From the NCBI RefSeq assembly GCF_029784155.1, contig NC_073692.1:320101726-320165725 (forward strand): a DNA stretch of 64,000 nucleotides, read 5' to 3'. Source of the stretch: Uranotaenia lowii. Lineage: Eukaryota; Arthropoda; Insecta; Diptera; Culicidae. The notes under the pieces were generated by a model. The model searched no databases and was not told the origin of the DNA. It worked only from the letters and a program-made list of their open reading frames with translations. Below, in pieces: positions 1 to 12,019 of this stretch (within the stretch, counting starts at the first letter, position 1; every line of letters starts with the position of its first letter). The position numbers and the translations under genes were made by a program.

Positions 1-408
1 AGAGTTGATCACCGTTGGTTTTTTTTAAATTTACTTTTGTTTGGAAACTTTAAAACTATCCTTGCACTGATTTAGGCAGTTAAAATGTACTGTTTCTTTT
101 TTATTTGTCACGAATTTTTAATGCAGGCTACAAAATCACATTATTGCAGATTTCTACTGGTCAAACCACAAATTTTCTTTTTTTTAGTAATCTATGCTTT
201 AGCCAGCATTGATGAATTATCTACGATGTTTTGAATTTCATTCTTCATTCAATTGGACGCACAATACTGAAGAGTCACAAGTGGCATAAAATGAGATTTT
301 TTATTTTCAGATGCATTAAATTCTGAAGACACGTTCGCTAGATGTCATAAATTTTAAAAATTCTACCAATTGTCAGGAGCATTATTTTTAAAGATTGAAA
401 ATTTTGGC
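1..408. other. Unassigned AT-rich sequence
   Basis: I see no coding potential, terminal repeat or tandem structure here. It lies outside the TA-flanked element that begins at 409. Confidence 0.5.
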
Positions 409-549
409 TAGGGGAGAGGCGCTCTATATGCGCTATCTCTTATTCCAATATCATATCAAAAGCTTCGATTTGTTGAATTTCCGATTTCCAGATTAATAAG
501 AAAGAAAAACCATTCAAATTTTTGTTCACAGAATCTGTACGCACGATAA

Positions 550-3126
550 TTCAAGGAAACCCATATTTTTGGATCGATCTACTTTCCTCCAGAATATGCC
601 AGTAAAGATTATTTCCAAAAATTTCTACTGAGCATAACAGAAATATTCAAAAGCTTCCAACCCGAATTCAAAATTCACCTGTATGGCGATTTTAATCAAT
701 CGAATCTGCAATTTTTACCCGATGAAGATAATGAGGCAATCCTCTTACCGATTTTTGGAGATAATGAAACATTACAATTCCTTTTCGATAATCTTGCTAC
801 CTTATGTCTTAATCAAATAAATCATGTGAAAAATGCCTGCAATCGCTATCTCGATTTACTGTTTTCAAACTTGACTGATGACTTTTGTATTTTGGAAGCT
901 ACTAATCCAATTTGGAAAAATGAGATCTTTCATACAGCTATCGAATTTTCAATAATATGTTCTGACAACAAAGGAATACCAGAATACGAATATGAGGAGA
1001 CCCTTGACTTTTTCCATGCAAATTACACGATGATTAAAACTAAATTACAATCAGTTGATTGGCAATCATCATTTCAAAGCGAAAACCAAACTGTCAATCA
1101 GGTAGCTATTTTTTATAACATTCTTGGTAATATCTTAAGTAAATATGTCCCAATAAAAATAAAGCGACGAACGAATAATAACAGAAATCCGCCATGGTTT
1201 TCAAAAGAGCTAAAGCATCTTAGAAATAAAAAGCAGAAAGCGCATAAAAACTGGAAAAAGACACCATCGCTAGCTAACAGTTTAGAATATCAAGAAGCAT
1301 GCAACCAACTAGCCATATGCATTAATACCTCCTTCGAAGAATATAATAGGAAAACAGAGGAAAACATTAAATCTAACCCAAGAAGCTTCTTTAAGTATGT
1401 AAGTTCCAAATTGAAAAGTAATAATTTTCCATCTCGTATGCACTTGGACAGCGCTAACGGTAATAATTCCCACGAAATATGTAATTTGTTTGCCAATTTC
1501 TTCCAAAGCGTTTACACCAGTTTTTCGGAAGCCGATCGCGACACTGCGTTTTTCGATTATATTTCCAACTCAGCATCATTGACTGTGGTAGATTCAATCA
1601 CCCTTGAGGAAATACATAAATCAATTTGCTCCCTGGATAGCTCCAAAGGGCCCGGGCCTGATGGAATTCCTCCATTACTTCTAAAAAATCTTGTAAATGA
1701 ATTAAGTATGCCCTTGTTTCTATTGTTCAACTCATCGTTGAAATCCGGTGTTTTTCCTCAAGTATGGAAAGAATCTTTTCTTGTACCTATTTTCAAGTCG
1801 GGGAAAAAGTCTGACATTAAAAATTACCGGGGTATAGCAATCTTATCGTGCATACCGAAACTTTTTGAAGCAATAGTGAATCAAAAAATATATAATCAAA
1901 TAAAAACACTCATAACTGAAAAGCAACATGGATTTGTTAAAGGACGATCTACAGCGACTAATTTACTTGAATTCGTTTCTTATAATATCCACTCCATGGA
2001 TCAAGGAAATTCCGTTCAGGCTCTATACACGGACTTCAGTAAAGCTTTTGATAGAATCGACATCCCTTTGTTAATTTTAAAACTACATAAAAACGGATTC
2101 AGTGCACAACTGCTGAAATGGATTGAGTCGTATTTGACAAACCGTAAACAAATTGTTAGATTCAATGGTTCACTTTCGAAAAGCATCTCCGTTACATCTG
2201 GTGTGCCTCAAGGCTCCCATCTCGGTCCCTTATTATTTATATTGTACGTCAATGACATTACTTATTTACTGAACCAGCTAAACGTGCTTATATATGCAGA
2301 CGATATGAAGCTCTATATGATAGTCAATAACGAAAAAGATTTCAGGGTGTTTCAAAATGAAATAAATATTTTTTACAAATGGTGCAGTAAAAGTCTACTT
2401 GAACTAAACGTGAAAAAATGTTCACATATTGTATTTACAAGGAAAAAATATCCGTCATATGAAATTGTTACATTAGGAAATGAGCCTGTGGAGAGAATCA
2501 ATAAGATCAGAGATCTAGGTGTTATATTGGACTCAAAACTTACCTTTGTAGATCACTATAACTCAGTGATTCAAAAATCAAATAGTATGCTTGGCTTTAT
2601 AAAACGTTTTAGTTATAATTTTCAAGACCCATATACATTAAAAACATTGTACACAGCTTATGTCCGATCCATACTTGAGTACTGTAGCGTTGTGTGGTCT
2701 CCCTTTCAAATTTCTCATAAAAACCGTTTAGAATCCATTCAGAAACAATTTGTTCTATTTGCTTTACGAAATCTAGGATGGTCTCAGAGCCAATTACCAA
2801 GCTACGAATCACGCTGTTTACTAATAAATATTGAACCATTAACTGTTAGAAGAGAATTTGCTGCAATCTCCTTTGTAAACGACATAATTAATCAGCGTGT
2901 TCAGTCTACTTATCTTCTAAATCAGTTAAACTTTTATTGTCCGAGTCGCCAGTTGAGAACTAGAAATCTGTTTATTTTAACCTCTGCTCGAACTGATTAT
3001 GGTAAAAATAGTCCAATCAATTGTCTTATGAAGAATTATAATAAAAACTACCAGAACATAGATTTTACTATGTCTAAACAGCAGCTAAAAAGTGCTTTTT
3101 ACGGCAACAGGCACTTAAGAACCTAA
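550..3126 (+). pseudogene. LINE ORF2, endonuclease/reverse transcriptase, 5'-truncated (Jockey/CR1-like)
   Basis: One uninterrupted frame runs from just after an in-frame TAA at 547-549 to the TAA at 3124-3126, about 858 codons. It has no proper start, so it is a 5'-truncated copy. The first part is the C-terminal half of an APE-type endonuclease: YGDFN near 682, then YLDLLFSN. The reverse transcriptase follows, with KGPGPDGIPP near 1650, NYRGIAIL, YTDFSKAFD near 2030, GVPQGSHLGPLLF near 2200 and the catalytic YADD at 2293-2304. A thumb and C-terminal region follows, and no RNase H domain is visible. The N-terminal half of the endonuclease and all of ORF1 are missing, as expected when reverse transcription stops early. 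The absence of internal stops suggests a fairly recent insertion. Assignment to the Jockey/CR1 group rests on motif style; the exact clade is unresolved. Confidence 0.88.
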
Positions 3127-3209
3127 TATTGTAGTATTTAAAGTAATATTAAGATTGTACTACTAGTTTTAAGAATACATATGTAGCCTACGATGTTTGG
3201 CGAAATAAA
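3127..3209 (+). other. LINE 3' UTR and start of its AAAT-repeat tail
   Basis: This is the short untranslated tail after the LINE stop codon. It ends in GAAATAAA at 3209, where the Helitron begins. The tail continues after the Helitron as TAAATAAATAAATTAAAG (5798-5815), so the undisturbed tail would have been a short tandem AAAT array, a common LINE 3' end. Confidence 0.7.
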
Positions 3210-5797
3210 TCTATATATATAAAAATGAATGTTTGTCTGTCTGTCTGTTCCCTATAGACTCGGAAACTACTGAACCGATCATCGTCAAAACTGGCATCTG
3301 AGGGTTTTTGAGGCCGGGGATGGTTTCTGTAATAGTCAAAACTCCATCCGACTTAAGGAAGGAGATGCTTCCATACAAAATTTGTAGTTTTTCGAAACAA
3401 ATTAAAGTCATGACATCCATTTTCTTGAGATTTTTTTTTTCCTTTGGGCGGTTTGTTTTTCGTCTCTATGGTCGAGGCGTCACGGCCAACGTCGCAAAAG
3501 GATAGTAACCCAGGCATAGCATACTGATCAGTAGGAATATTTTGGCGCGTATTTCTCAACCAAGCATATTTTCTTTGAGGGGTTTGTTTTTCGTCTCCAT
3601 GGGCGAGCAAACGTCGTCGCAAGAGGATGGTAACCAAAGTTCATTGGTTGCTGGAAAATTTAACAATAAGGCGCCTGTTTCTCAAACACGTGGGGCGATA
3701 TGCAACCTAGATGTGTTTTTTTCTTGCTTATTTGATTTGTACACAGCACGTGGTAATAAATGACGCCTAGATGTGACACGGATTGGTATTTTATTAATCG
3801 AATCAAAACCAATTGAAAGATTTGCTAAAATACTTCCATATTTAGTTCGTGTTAATGTAGGTAGCATTCGACTTTTCATTCAAGGAACATTAGAACATGT
3901 TCAAACGTTCAACTTTTTCTGTTAAAAAAAAATTAAAAATTAGGTTTTCTTCTAGAAATTGTTACTTCGGCCCAAATACACAACTGAAACGAATTTAGAA
4001 ATAAAAATGGGAGCTTCTTATTTTAAATAATTCTGAAAAAAAAAACCATTGTTCTTTTTGCTTACATACCAATTCAAGTACGTACTTAACATGAAAAGTG
4101 TTTTTTTGTTACATGGCTGCATAAAAGAGACTTTTAATCCGCTTCGTTTTTGAAAAGCGAGACTTTAGAACCGATATTCAACTGGACGCAAAATTTTTAA
4201 AAGAAATTTTTAGTTTACCCTTAAAGTGTTAAAAACAATATTCCCTCCTGTCAACTTACACGGTGGGGTAAGGGCAAACGTCGAACTTTTAAGAAATTCA
4301 TCTTCAAAATGATTCAATATGTTGGAAAGACCAGAAGGGGTATTCCGAATGTTGAAACTGCAGCGGATATTGAAAATTCTTAAATGTCTTTGTAAATGAA
4401 GGTCATTCCCTTTGAACAACATTCGTTAAAAGTGGAGTAACAAACATAAATATATACTGCAGGAATACTGCAGAGGTATCAGTGAAACTTGATAAAACAA
4501 AAAACAGGAATTCGTATTAAATCCATTTTAAAGCCATTACTCTGACGCATCTGTAAATAAGCTTTGCATTGACACTTGCCCCAATATGCGGGACAAATGT
4601 AAACTTAGAAATTTGTTTTTAACTAAATTTTTGAAAATTTGACTTTCAAAGAAAAAATAAAAAAAAACGCTGAGAACTTATTTAGTGATGCAACTTATAT
4701 TTTTTAAATATTTATATGTTTACCGTAGTAAATTTATTTAAAAAAAAAGAAATTTGCACTGTATTTAATACATAACTAATTTAATATATTTTTCATTACC
4801 ATGATAAGTGCTGTTTGGGTATCGAGCCGGTTAAATTTGCCTACCTTCTTCAAGCAATGGGGGACAAAATTGAAAAAGATGGGAGAGCTCCCATGTAAAT
4901 TTAACCTTCCAAAGCCGTTCGCTAAATATCCGTTTCGGGGGAATATGAGTTGTAATTTGATTTCGTTCTCCTGGCTGTAAATGTTAACCGATTTTGATGA
5001 TATTATATTCATTGTGTAGGTAATTTATTCTAATTACTCAACATTTCAAAATAAAGTCGATATATATTACCAGGTTTTCAGAAACTGGTTCAGAAAGTTA
5101 AAAGTCCGAAAAATCAATTTTATTTTTAAAATACTCATTTCTTCTGACAGCTTTTTTGTATTTAATTATTTCATTGATGTTTGAAATTGTCAAGAATCCA
5201 TCTATCCGACAATGTATAGATATGTTGGGGTCCAATGAAAGTTTTTACCGCTATGACAGATCTTCCGGTAGAAAAAAGTCTTACTTTAAAAAAATGACAT
5301 CCAGATTTGGCTTTGCTTAGCTGTATTTCATTTCTCAATGAACCGATTTCAAAAACTCAAATTTTAGTTTTTTAACGTTAATTTGGTCATTATTTTCATA
5401 GAACATACTTGGTCTGTCAAAACTACCAGTTCATCAGTATATTGGAATGATGATAAAGATGTTTGAAATGTGCGCTTCGGGTCATATTGACCCGAACGGC
5501 TTTGGAGGGTTAAGATAAAGAGCTTTTCAAAGAAGGGACGATATTTAAAAAGGTTTTTTTGGGTACAGAGTACAAATTTCAGATCTTGAAAAACGAGTTT
5601 AGAGATCAGTAAATAATATATACCATCTTTAAATTGCTATTCAGAACTGCAGCTGCAGCTCTCATTTCAAAGTTGTTGGTTCTGAAGTATGATGAGGTTT
5701 GATTTAAAACAATGGTCTCTATAATCTAAATTTTAATAAATTTTTACAAATTACATCTATTTCCGGAAGGTGTAGCAAAGCACAACGGGTCAGCTAG
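3210..5797 (+). mobile_element. Non-autonomous Helitron
   Basis: The 5' end begins TCTATATATATAAAAATG followed by a short TGTC run, a start typical of insect Helitrons. The 3' end is GGGTCAGCTAG, giving the CTRR terminus at 5794-5797. It sits between A (3209) and T (5798), the expected A/T target, with no duplication. No Rep/helicase ORF is present, so it depends on enzymes supplied elsewhere. Internally, 3430-3640 holds two imperfect copies of a segment of about 130 bp containing GGTTTGTTTTTCGTCTC. The last 230 bp resemble the end of the copy that terminates at 25811. Confidence 0.82.
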
Positions 5798-6367
5798 TAA
5801 ATAAATAAATTAAAGTTCAATATATTATAACAAAACTGACAAAAATCTTGTTTTAATTTTTAAATTTTCTTGGCTTTATATAACAATCAAATTTTTCCTT
5901 GCCATATTTAAAAAGCGTATTACCCTCAAACTGCACTAATTAGATACGTTGAATCTCCAGCCATATCGTCAATCGGCTGTATGCGCATATTACCCAACAT
6001 GCGCATTTAGGAACACTTCCCCTACATAAATATTAGTAAAACCTTACTTCATACTTTTGGTGAGGATTAGCTTAATCTGGTAAATGTCATAAAAAGTTTG
6101 ATAATTTCAAAAAAATTGGTTCCACTTTACTTTGTTGTTTTGTAAGCTTTTCTTTGCCGAAGAAATTATAAATATTTTGCTTATGATAATATGTTCAAAT
6201 CTTTCACTCTAACATCATACAAAGTATTCATTTAAGTTTGATATGGATTTTAATTTTCTTAACTTAATATTTTCCAACGCACTAAAATTTATATAAAATC
6301 AAACCATGTTATAAGAGTTGACGATCCAGAAGAGAATCCATATTCTTTAGGGTAATCAGAAACAGAT
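5798..6367. other. LINE tail remainder and unassigned sequence
   Basis: Bases 5798-5815 complete the AAAT tail of the LINE. Bases about 5816-6024 are the right part of the proposed outer TIR element. From 6025 to the TTAA at 6368 I see nothing recognisable. Confidence 0.5.
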
Positions 6368-7106
6368 TTAAGGGGGGGGTAGGGTCTATCACTTTAAAAA
6401 AATCGATTTTTTTATTTTTTTATTTTCTTATTGGAAAACATTTCAAGAATGTTGTGTCAAATTTTCAAGTCAATTGAAGCAAAACTGTAGAAGTTATAGG
6501 CCTTTATCTCCTCCTATCTAATACTGCAAGAAAGCAAGAGCAGAAACTTCAAACGCGTTTTTCTCGAAAGCACATTTTTAAAGTCCGTGGACATCGTCAT
6601 TTGAAAACTACTTATCCGATTCTTTTCAAATTTGGAACATATTTTCTACATATAAAATACCAGACCCCAACGTTTTTCTTTTTCGATTTTTTTACTTTGG
6701 GAAGATTTTACAGGTGAAAAATGGCGGATTTTTAAGTGAAAAATCGTAGTTTTTACTTCAAACAGCCACAAAAATTTCATAAAAATATTTTTAAGTTAAA
6801 TAAAAACGTTGGGGTCCAGAAAAACATCTATTTAAAATATTTTGCTCGGATTTTTTGACTTCAGATGATTCTCTGCTGAGATACAGTGTCCACCGCAAAT
6901 CCTGTTTTCTAAAAGGCATCCTCGAAAATGCTCCGTTACCGGCTCATTTTTCAATATTTTTCTACGAAAAAATTACTAAATGTTCTTTTAACAATGCTTT
7001 GTTTAATGCAAACAATTTGAATACATTTGTTTGAACGATAGCTCTAGAAAAAAATCGTGAAAATGGTGTTTTTTTATACCCGTTAGACCCTACCCCCCCC
7101 CCTTAA
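6368..7106. mobile_element. TTAA-flanked foldback MITE (piggyBac-like ends)
   Basis: The left end TTAAGGGGGGGGTAGGGTCT and the right end AGACCCTACCCCCCCCCTTAA form terminal inverted repeats flanked by TTAA at 6368-6371 and 7103-7106. Degenerate inverted similarity continues inward: CCCAACGTTTTT near 6665 against AAAAACGTTGGGGT near 6802, and GTCCGTGGACATC near 6583 against TGTCCACCG near 6887. There is no transposase ORF. TTAA targets are known for piggyBac-type transposases. The family is inferred from the ends and target alone. Confidence 0.72.
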
Positions 7107-7519
7107 AAGAAGTATCCAAGCGTTTGAAGAAAACTCTAATGGTTTTAAAGTTAATTTCGTTAATTTAATGTTCAATGATCATTCATATATTTTGTTTATT
7201 TTTTAACAAAAACAATAAATCTTTAATGCGGCTCTTTCAAACTCTAAAATTAAAAATTTGAAAATTTTCGCTCTTCCTACTCAAAAGGTTGCCGACCACT
7301 GCACTATACCAAAGCTGCTGGCCGCTGTAAAAATTCCAAATTGTGTGTAAATATGCTGTTGGCTGTTATTATTCCACAGTCAGCTTATTCTGTACTTGTT
7401 AATATTCAAAATAAAAAAAAAAAAAAAGATCTCTGAAAAAGCATTTTCAGAATGACAAATCGAACAATTTTTCCTAAATAATAAGAAAGATCGATTTTCT
7501 TCATTTCTTCTTTCATTCT
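7107..7519. other. Unassigned AT-rich sequence
   Basis: Low-complexity, A-rich intergenic sequence, including a poly-A run near 7414. No gene or repeat boundary was recognised. Confidence 0.5.
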
Positions 7520-7812
7520 GACCGTGCCGCCATCAGTACTTTCTTACTGTCAGAAGCATTCGACAAAAGCGCCAATAAAACCATTAAGTTTCATTATTCA
7601 CTCAGTCGCTTACTTTTACGACGCATCCGTTCAATACAATCGAGAACGGCTTGCAGTTGATTGGCAAAATTGTTCGCGAGAATAGAACCTTTGCCGATCG
7701 GGACACCTTTAGACACATTTTTCACATCCAAACGCCGCCTGATCATCGACAGAACAGAAGTCAGCCGGAGAAAATTGCATCCTATCAGCGATAACAATAG
7801 GCTAATTGAGTT
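7520..7812 (-). pseudogene. Short basic ORF, possibly an endogenous flavivirus-like capsid remnant (speculative)
   Basis: On the minus strand a frame is open from a stop at 7813-7815 to two stops at about 7588-7593. It encodes a hydrophobic segment, then an amphipathic stretch ending in the basic run RMRRKSKR. After the two stops the same frame continues with a hydrophobic run LMVLLALLSNASD. A small helical basic protein, a dibasic end and a following hydrophobic anchor is the arrangement of a flavivirus capsid and its signal anchor, and mosquito genomes are known to carry old flavivirus fragments. The match is one of layout only. I could not confirm homology and the fragment is broken by stops. 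It may be chance or part of a transposon. Confidence 0.13.
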
Positions 7813-9469
7813 TTATTTATTGAAACTTCATTAGTTTCTATTTTCTGTCAAAGGCTTCTCTTGGAGCGCGTTTTTTCTCTCTCTTTGAGGGACACTGAAA
7901 CTATTCGTTGGAAATTTAAAACTGTTTCTTGAAAATTAGAGTTTTTCTAGTTGTTTACATAAAAATTGTTTTCCTTGGGGTATGTGTATCTAGGTACCCT
8001 TGTTTGATCTATTAATTTCACGGCTATGAACTAACCATATTTTGAAATACATTTTTCTCAGTGTGCCACTACTGGCCGAAGTTAAAAGCTTCGGGTGATG
8101 AAGCAGATTTCTGCTTCTAGATCTTCCGGTGGCACAATCTTTTCCGAGCCTTAAGCTTTCTGTGTTCCAGCAGCAGCAGCTAAAAGCCCTTGGAGTATCA
8201 ACAACATACAACAGACATTCCAACTATGGAACTTTTCCGACAAGATTCTATCGCCTGCATCGGCCTCAACAACAACAATGGAGCCGCTTGATTGGTTTTT
8301 CTTCCACTCAATCGGTAGCTGGCAAAATCGCTAAGTTCCCCGGCCAAAAGGTTAACAACCCTTCTCTAGTTATTTTTTTTTAACTTAAAACGCGCTCTCG
8401 AGCGCCACTGATTGGCAATGCAAAAATTTCGTTTGAAATCGATGCCTAACTGCAACCCAAAGGTGAACGCAGCATAATTTATCACATGATCGGAGCGGCG
8501 CCAGACTTTTCATTCCGGTTCGGCTAAATTGTGCATCGTTAAATGTTTCATAAATGGAATAAACCATTTTAATCAGCAGGAAAGTAGACTTAATCTAACT
8601 AGTAGGAACAGAGCAACTGTTGCTGCAACTCTTAATAATAATTGCTGCCGCATGCAGTCTGATTTTTCACTCTCACTCTCGAGATTGGCTTAGATGTGGG
8701 GAAAATACTCACGTGTTTGGTAAACTTAACCAATCATTGGATAGAATCAACAACTCCTTGCTTCAGAATAATTTGCAGTTGTGTGTGGATAACTTTATTT
8801 CAAGTACATTTAAGGAAAACATATGTATATTAACCACATAAAGCTTAGTTCTTTTAGAAATGGGATACTTTCTTTTGCTAATAGCTCATTTACTAGTAAT
8901 CGGACATTCAAAAATTTTATGGCATTTTGCTGCTTGTGAAGAGTACTTGCAGACCTATTTTTTCTAAAATTTAAAATTAACGTCTTTTTGAGATATTTAC
9001 AATGTAAGAGAAAAAGAAAAAAAAACACAGTTTCCTTCAAAATCAGTCTTTATCAAATTGATAGCTGACAAAACCGTTGATTATCAAAGAATTACTGTGT
9101 GTGAGTGGTGGAAAAGTATGCAAACACTACCAAAAATGTCCACAAAGTTCAAATCAAGCATTGGAGTGAAGCACATGATAGAAAACTACGGTTAAGGGTA
9201 ATCAAGAACAGCAAGTTTCATACCAGCATTTTAAATGAATAAACGGAAAATAAGTGTAGATCGCTGAAATGTCCAAAAAAATTTCTTCGATAAGCTGAAA
9301 GTGTTGCCTCGTTATGAGTCTTTCAAACCTAACCTAAAACAACAATTGTTTGCTAGTTCTAGAGCTTGTAAGCTGTGTATCCGGTACCGAGGCATTGAAA
9401 CAGGCGAAGGGCGAAAAAACTTATAGAAAATCCTCTTTCAAACATATCCTAGCGTTTGAATCCTATACC
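7813..9469. other. Unassigned sequence with CAG and CAA runs
   Basis: An open frame at 8129-8383 (plus) is rich in glutamine because of CAG and CAA runs near 8170 and 8270. It has no recognisable domain and is not called a gene. A CACTGAGAAAAATG-like terminus on the minus strand (about 8047-8062) resembles the ends of the MITE at 57561-58346 and may be a fragment of it. The stretch 9060-9345 has a broken, transposase-like look but was not identified. Confidence 0.3.
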
Positions 9470-9477
9470 ATGTCTAC

Positions 9478-10218
9478 TAGAGTGTTCCAAATGACCCGAC
9501 ATTTGAAAAAGTTACGCTGCAGGCTTAAATTGATCCTAGGCCTAGTACAAGGTCTCATGTCGAATTTGGGCCAGATCGGATCACGGGAAGGGGTCGCTCA
9601 ACGAGCCTAAAGTTTGTTTGGGATTTTGAGACATTTTGTTAAGGAGGAACACGAAAATCCAGTTTTTCATGAACAACTTTGGTCCCCTTCGGCCGATTTC
9701 TTTTGAAATCGTTTTTTCTTAAAGCCTAAACTATGACAAATGTTGCATCCGAAGACTGCTTTTCGATTCAAGTTAACACACAAAAAAATGGTTATTTTTT
9801 TGAGGGTGATATTCATCACTGTTAATGAGAAAAACTGCTTCGAACATTTTGACGCAGCATTCACAGTGATGAAGATCACCCTGAAAAAAGTTACCCCATT
9901 ATTGAAGTTTAATTACTTTTTTATCATAAGTCGAATCTCAATGCAGTCTTGGGATGAAACATTTGTCATAGTTTAGGAAATACCGGTTTTAAAAGAAATT
10001 TGCCGAAGGGGACCAAAGTTGTTCATGAAAAACTAGATTTTCATATTCCTCCCGAACAAAATGTCTCAAAATTCCATACAAATTTTAGGCTCCGGTGATC
10101 CGATCTGGCCAAAATTTGGCATGAGACCTTGTACTAGGGCTAAATAGGATCAATTTAAGCCTGCAGCGCATAACATTTCACAAGGTTAAAAATTCTCATA
10201 CAAATTTGGGGCAGTCTA
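9478..10218. mobile_element. hAT-type foldback element, 741 bp
   Basis: The element is flanked by an exact 8-bp TSD, ATGTCTAC, at 9470-9477 and 10219-10226. The ends are TAGAGTGTTCCAAATGAC and, on the opposite strand, TAGACTGCCCCAAATTTG. Almost the whole element is inverted: GGTCTCATG...CCAGATCGGATCAC, TTTTGAGACATTTTGTT and AACTTTGGTCCCCTTCGGC in the left arm recur reversed in the right arm, around a loop near 9830-9860. The left arm has about 18 extra bases. There is no transposase gene. The 8-bp TSD indicates a hAT-type transposase acting in trans. Confidence 0.85.
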
Positions 10219-10226
10219 ATGTCTAC

Positions 10227-11581
10227 TCGTGGTAAGGTTGTTTTGTATAAAATATTTTGATTTGCCAAGATTCTGCTCCTATGAAAAGAAACATAAATTT
10301 TCAAAACAAAATCTTTGGTTTTCGCTGTATTTAAAAGCTTAAAAAGAGTTATCTTTTATGTACCCATGGCAACCTGCGATCTATATCAACCGAATAAACT
10401 TTAAGTGCAATCTGATGTCAGATTTTGCCAGCAGAAATTCCATTAAAACGCTTTAAAGTGGCTCAAAAATTATCAAGTTTGGTTAATTGGCAAACAGCTG
10501 TATACTCTAAATTGCCCTCAACTTCTTTTAAAAGAGAAGCATCGGACCGATTAGTAGCAGAAATTGAAAGAGGAGGATGCAGTCACCTACAATTCAGATT
10601 AGATGAAGTATAAGTTGGAAAAACTGATCAAAATCATGACTGAAATAAGGCCGATGAGAGGTACCAAGAATTAGATAGAAATGTGTCTTAAAAAAACGGT
10701 GAATAATTTTTTCAAATTTTTTTTCATGAATTATTATAAGATTACCTTTATTTTCTTCATAGAAAAAATTTCGATCAAACGAATGGTTTTTGAGGTACAC
10801 GCATTCGTGACTGTCCCATTTCTAAATGAACTAAGCTTAAGTTAGAAAAAATATTTAAAAGTTCCAGTGCTCGATCATAAAAAGGCGACTCATCTGGAAC
10901 ACTTATTTTATTCAAAATAATCATTACCTTTACGTCGAATATCGTATAACGAACGATTCTACTTCTTTAAGACAATTGTTCTTCTATAGAACTAATAGAA
11001 ATTTTCATAAATATATCTCAGGCCTCAGTGTTATTTCTGTTTAGCACAGCAAACATACAAGTCAATTTAACATTTGACTGAAAATTATTCTTCGCGATTC
11101 TATAAAAACTAGAAAACACAATTCAGGGCTTTCTTACTTCGATGGATATTAAAAATCTTACAACATTTTAGCCGGTAACATTTCGAGGGTAAAAGTTTTT
11201 TGTACTGCCACAGAATGCGAAAATAAAGATTTATTTTTCAAATCTTCTGTTTTGAATAGCTTTTTTCCCAAATTTTATCAACGTTCCAGTTTGACGAAGA
11301 AATCTATAAAAATTTCTTACTTGAAACCTCAAACCTAAAACTTAAATTCTTTGCTTGAATCTTAATTAAATGAAAATAATGATGATGCTTTTGAGATTTT
11401 TCTTGTGCGGCCAAAATAATTAGTCAGTAAGTTTTTACTCAACCAAATAAGGCTAAAACAAATATCAATTTCTTTTTTTTGTCAACCCCCACTCCCCCTT
11501 CGATATTTCAAAAAACCCGAAAGGGGAATAATGAAAGTTTGAAGAATTCTATGCAAATTTGAATTCAAACACCAAAATATG
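10227..11581. other. Unassigned AT-rich sequence
   Basis: Nothing recognisable. An open frame at 10425-10613 (plus) has no domain and no gene-like context. Confidence 0.45.
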
Positions 11582-11589
11582 GTATATAA

Positions 11590-12011
11590 TAAGGTTGCCA
11601 GAATTTTTTCAGCACGTATCTGGGCCGGACAAAACGGGCAATTTTTATATAAAAACCTGTCAAAATCCTGGCATTCGATTTCAAATTGACGACCATAAAT
11701 CCGGGCAATATCCGGGCAAATTTGGTCAAAATTCCGAAATTCCTCAACACAAATCAAGAACAAAATATGAAAAAAAATTGGTTTTCATCAAAACTCATCG
11801 ATTGTTTTTGGCTTCCAAAAAACCTTTCATGATTATTTTTATAAAACTTGCTCAAAAAAATTTCGTTTTGGAGGTGTTTGTTTTTTTTTTTTGTTTAATT
11901 TGCCGAATAAAGTGAAAAAATCCGGGCAAAATTCGGACATTTTTCAATGAAATCCGGGCAACCGGGCCGGGCCGGACTGTTCTTAAATTTAGTATTAAAT
12001 ATCCAACCTTA
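11590..12011 (+). mobile_element. hAT-type MITE with CCCGG motifs, copy 1
   Basis: Exact 8-bp TSD GTATATAA at 11582-11589 and 12012-12019. The left terminus is TAAGGTTGCCAGAATTTTTT and the right terminus on the opposite strand is TAAGGTTGGAT. The subterminal regions repeat CCGGGCA-type motifs (near 11620, 11700, 11920 and 11955). Two more copies, each with its own exact TSD, occur at 33648-33988 and 58640-59246. It is non-coding. Confidence 0.85.
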
Positions 12012-12019
12012 GTATATAA

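Larger units (their letters stand above)
409..6024. mobile_element. TA-flanked TIR element split by a LINE and a Helitron
   Basis: The left end reads TAGGGGAGAGGCGC and is followed by TATATGCGC. The right end (6001-6024) is the inverted form: TAGGGGAAGTGTTCC when read on the minus strand, again followed by ATGCGCAT-type motifs. The same termini bound the separate element at 55928-56930. Only about 140 bp on the left and 210 bp on the right would belong to the outer element, because the LINE (about 545-3209) and Helitron (3210-5797) fill the interior. The TA dinucleotides suggest a Tc1/mariner-type TSD. That the two ends once belonged to a single copy is inferred; they could be two independent fragments. 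Confidence 0.4.

Noticed and set aside
8129..8383. Glutamine-rich ORF as a host exon
   Set aside because: The glutamines come from CAG/CAA runs, and no splice sites or homologous motif support it.
9350..9976. Several open frames near 9.4-10 kb
   Set aside because: They fall largely within the foldback element at 9478-10218 and mirror each other in its two arms.
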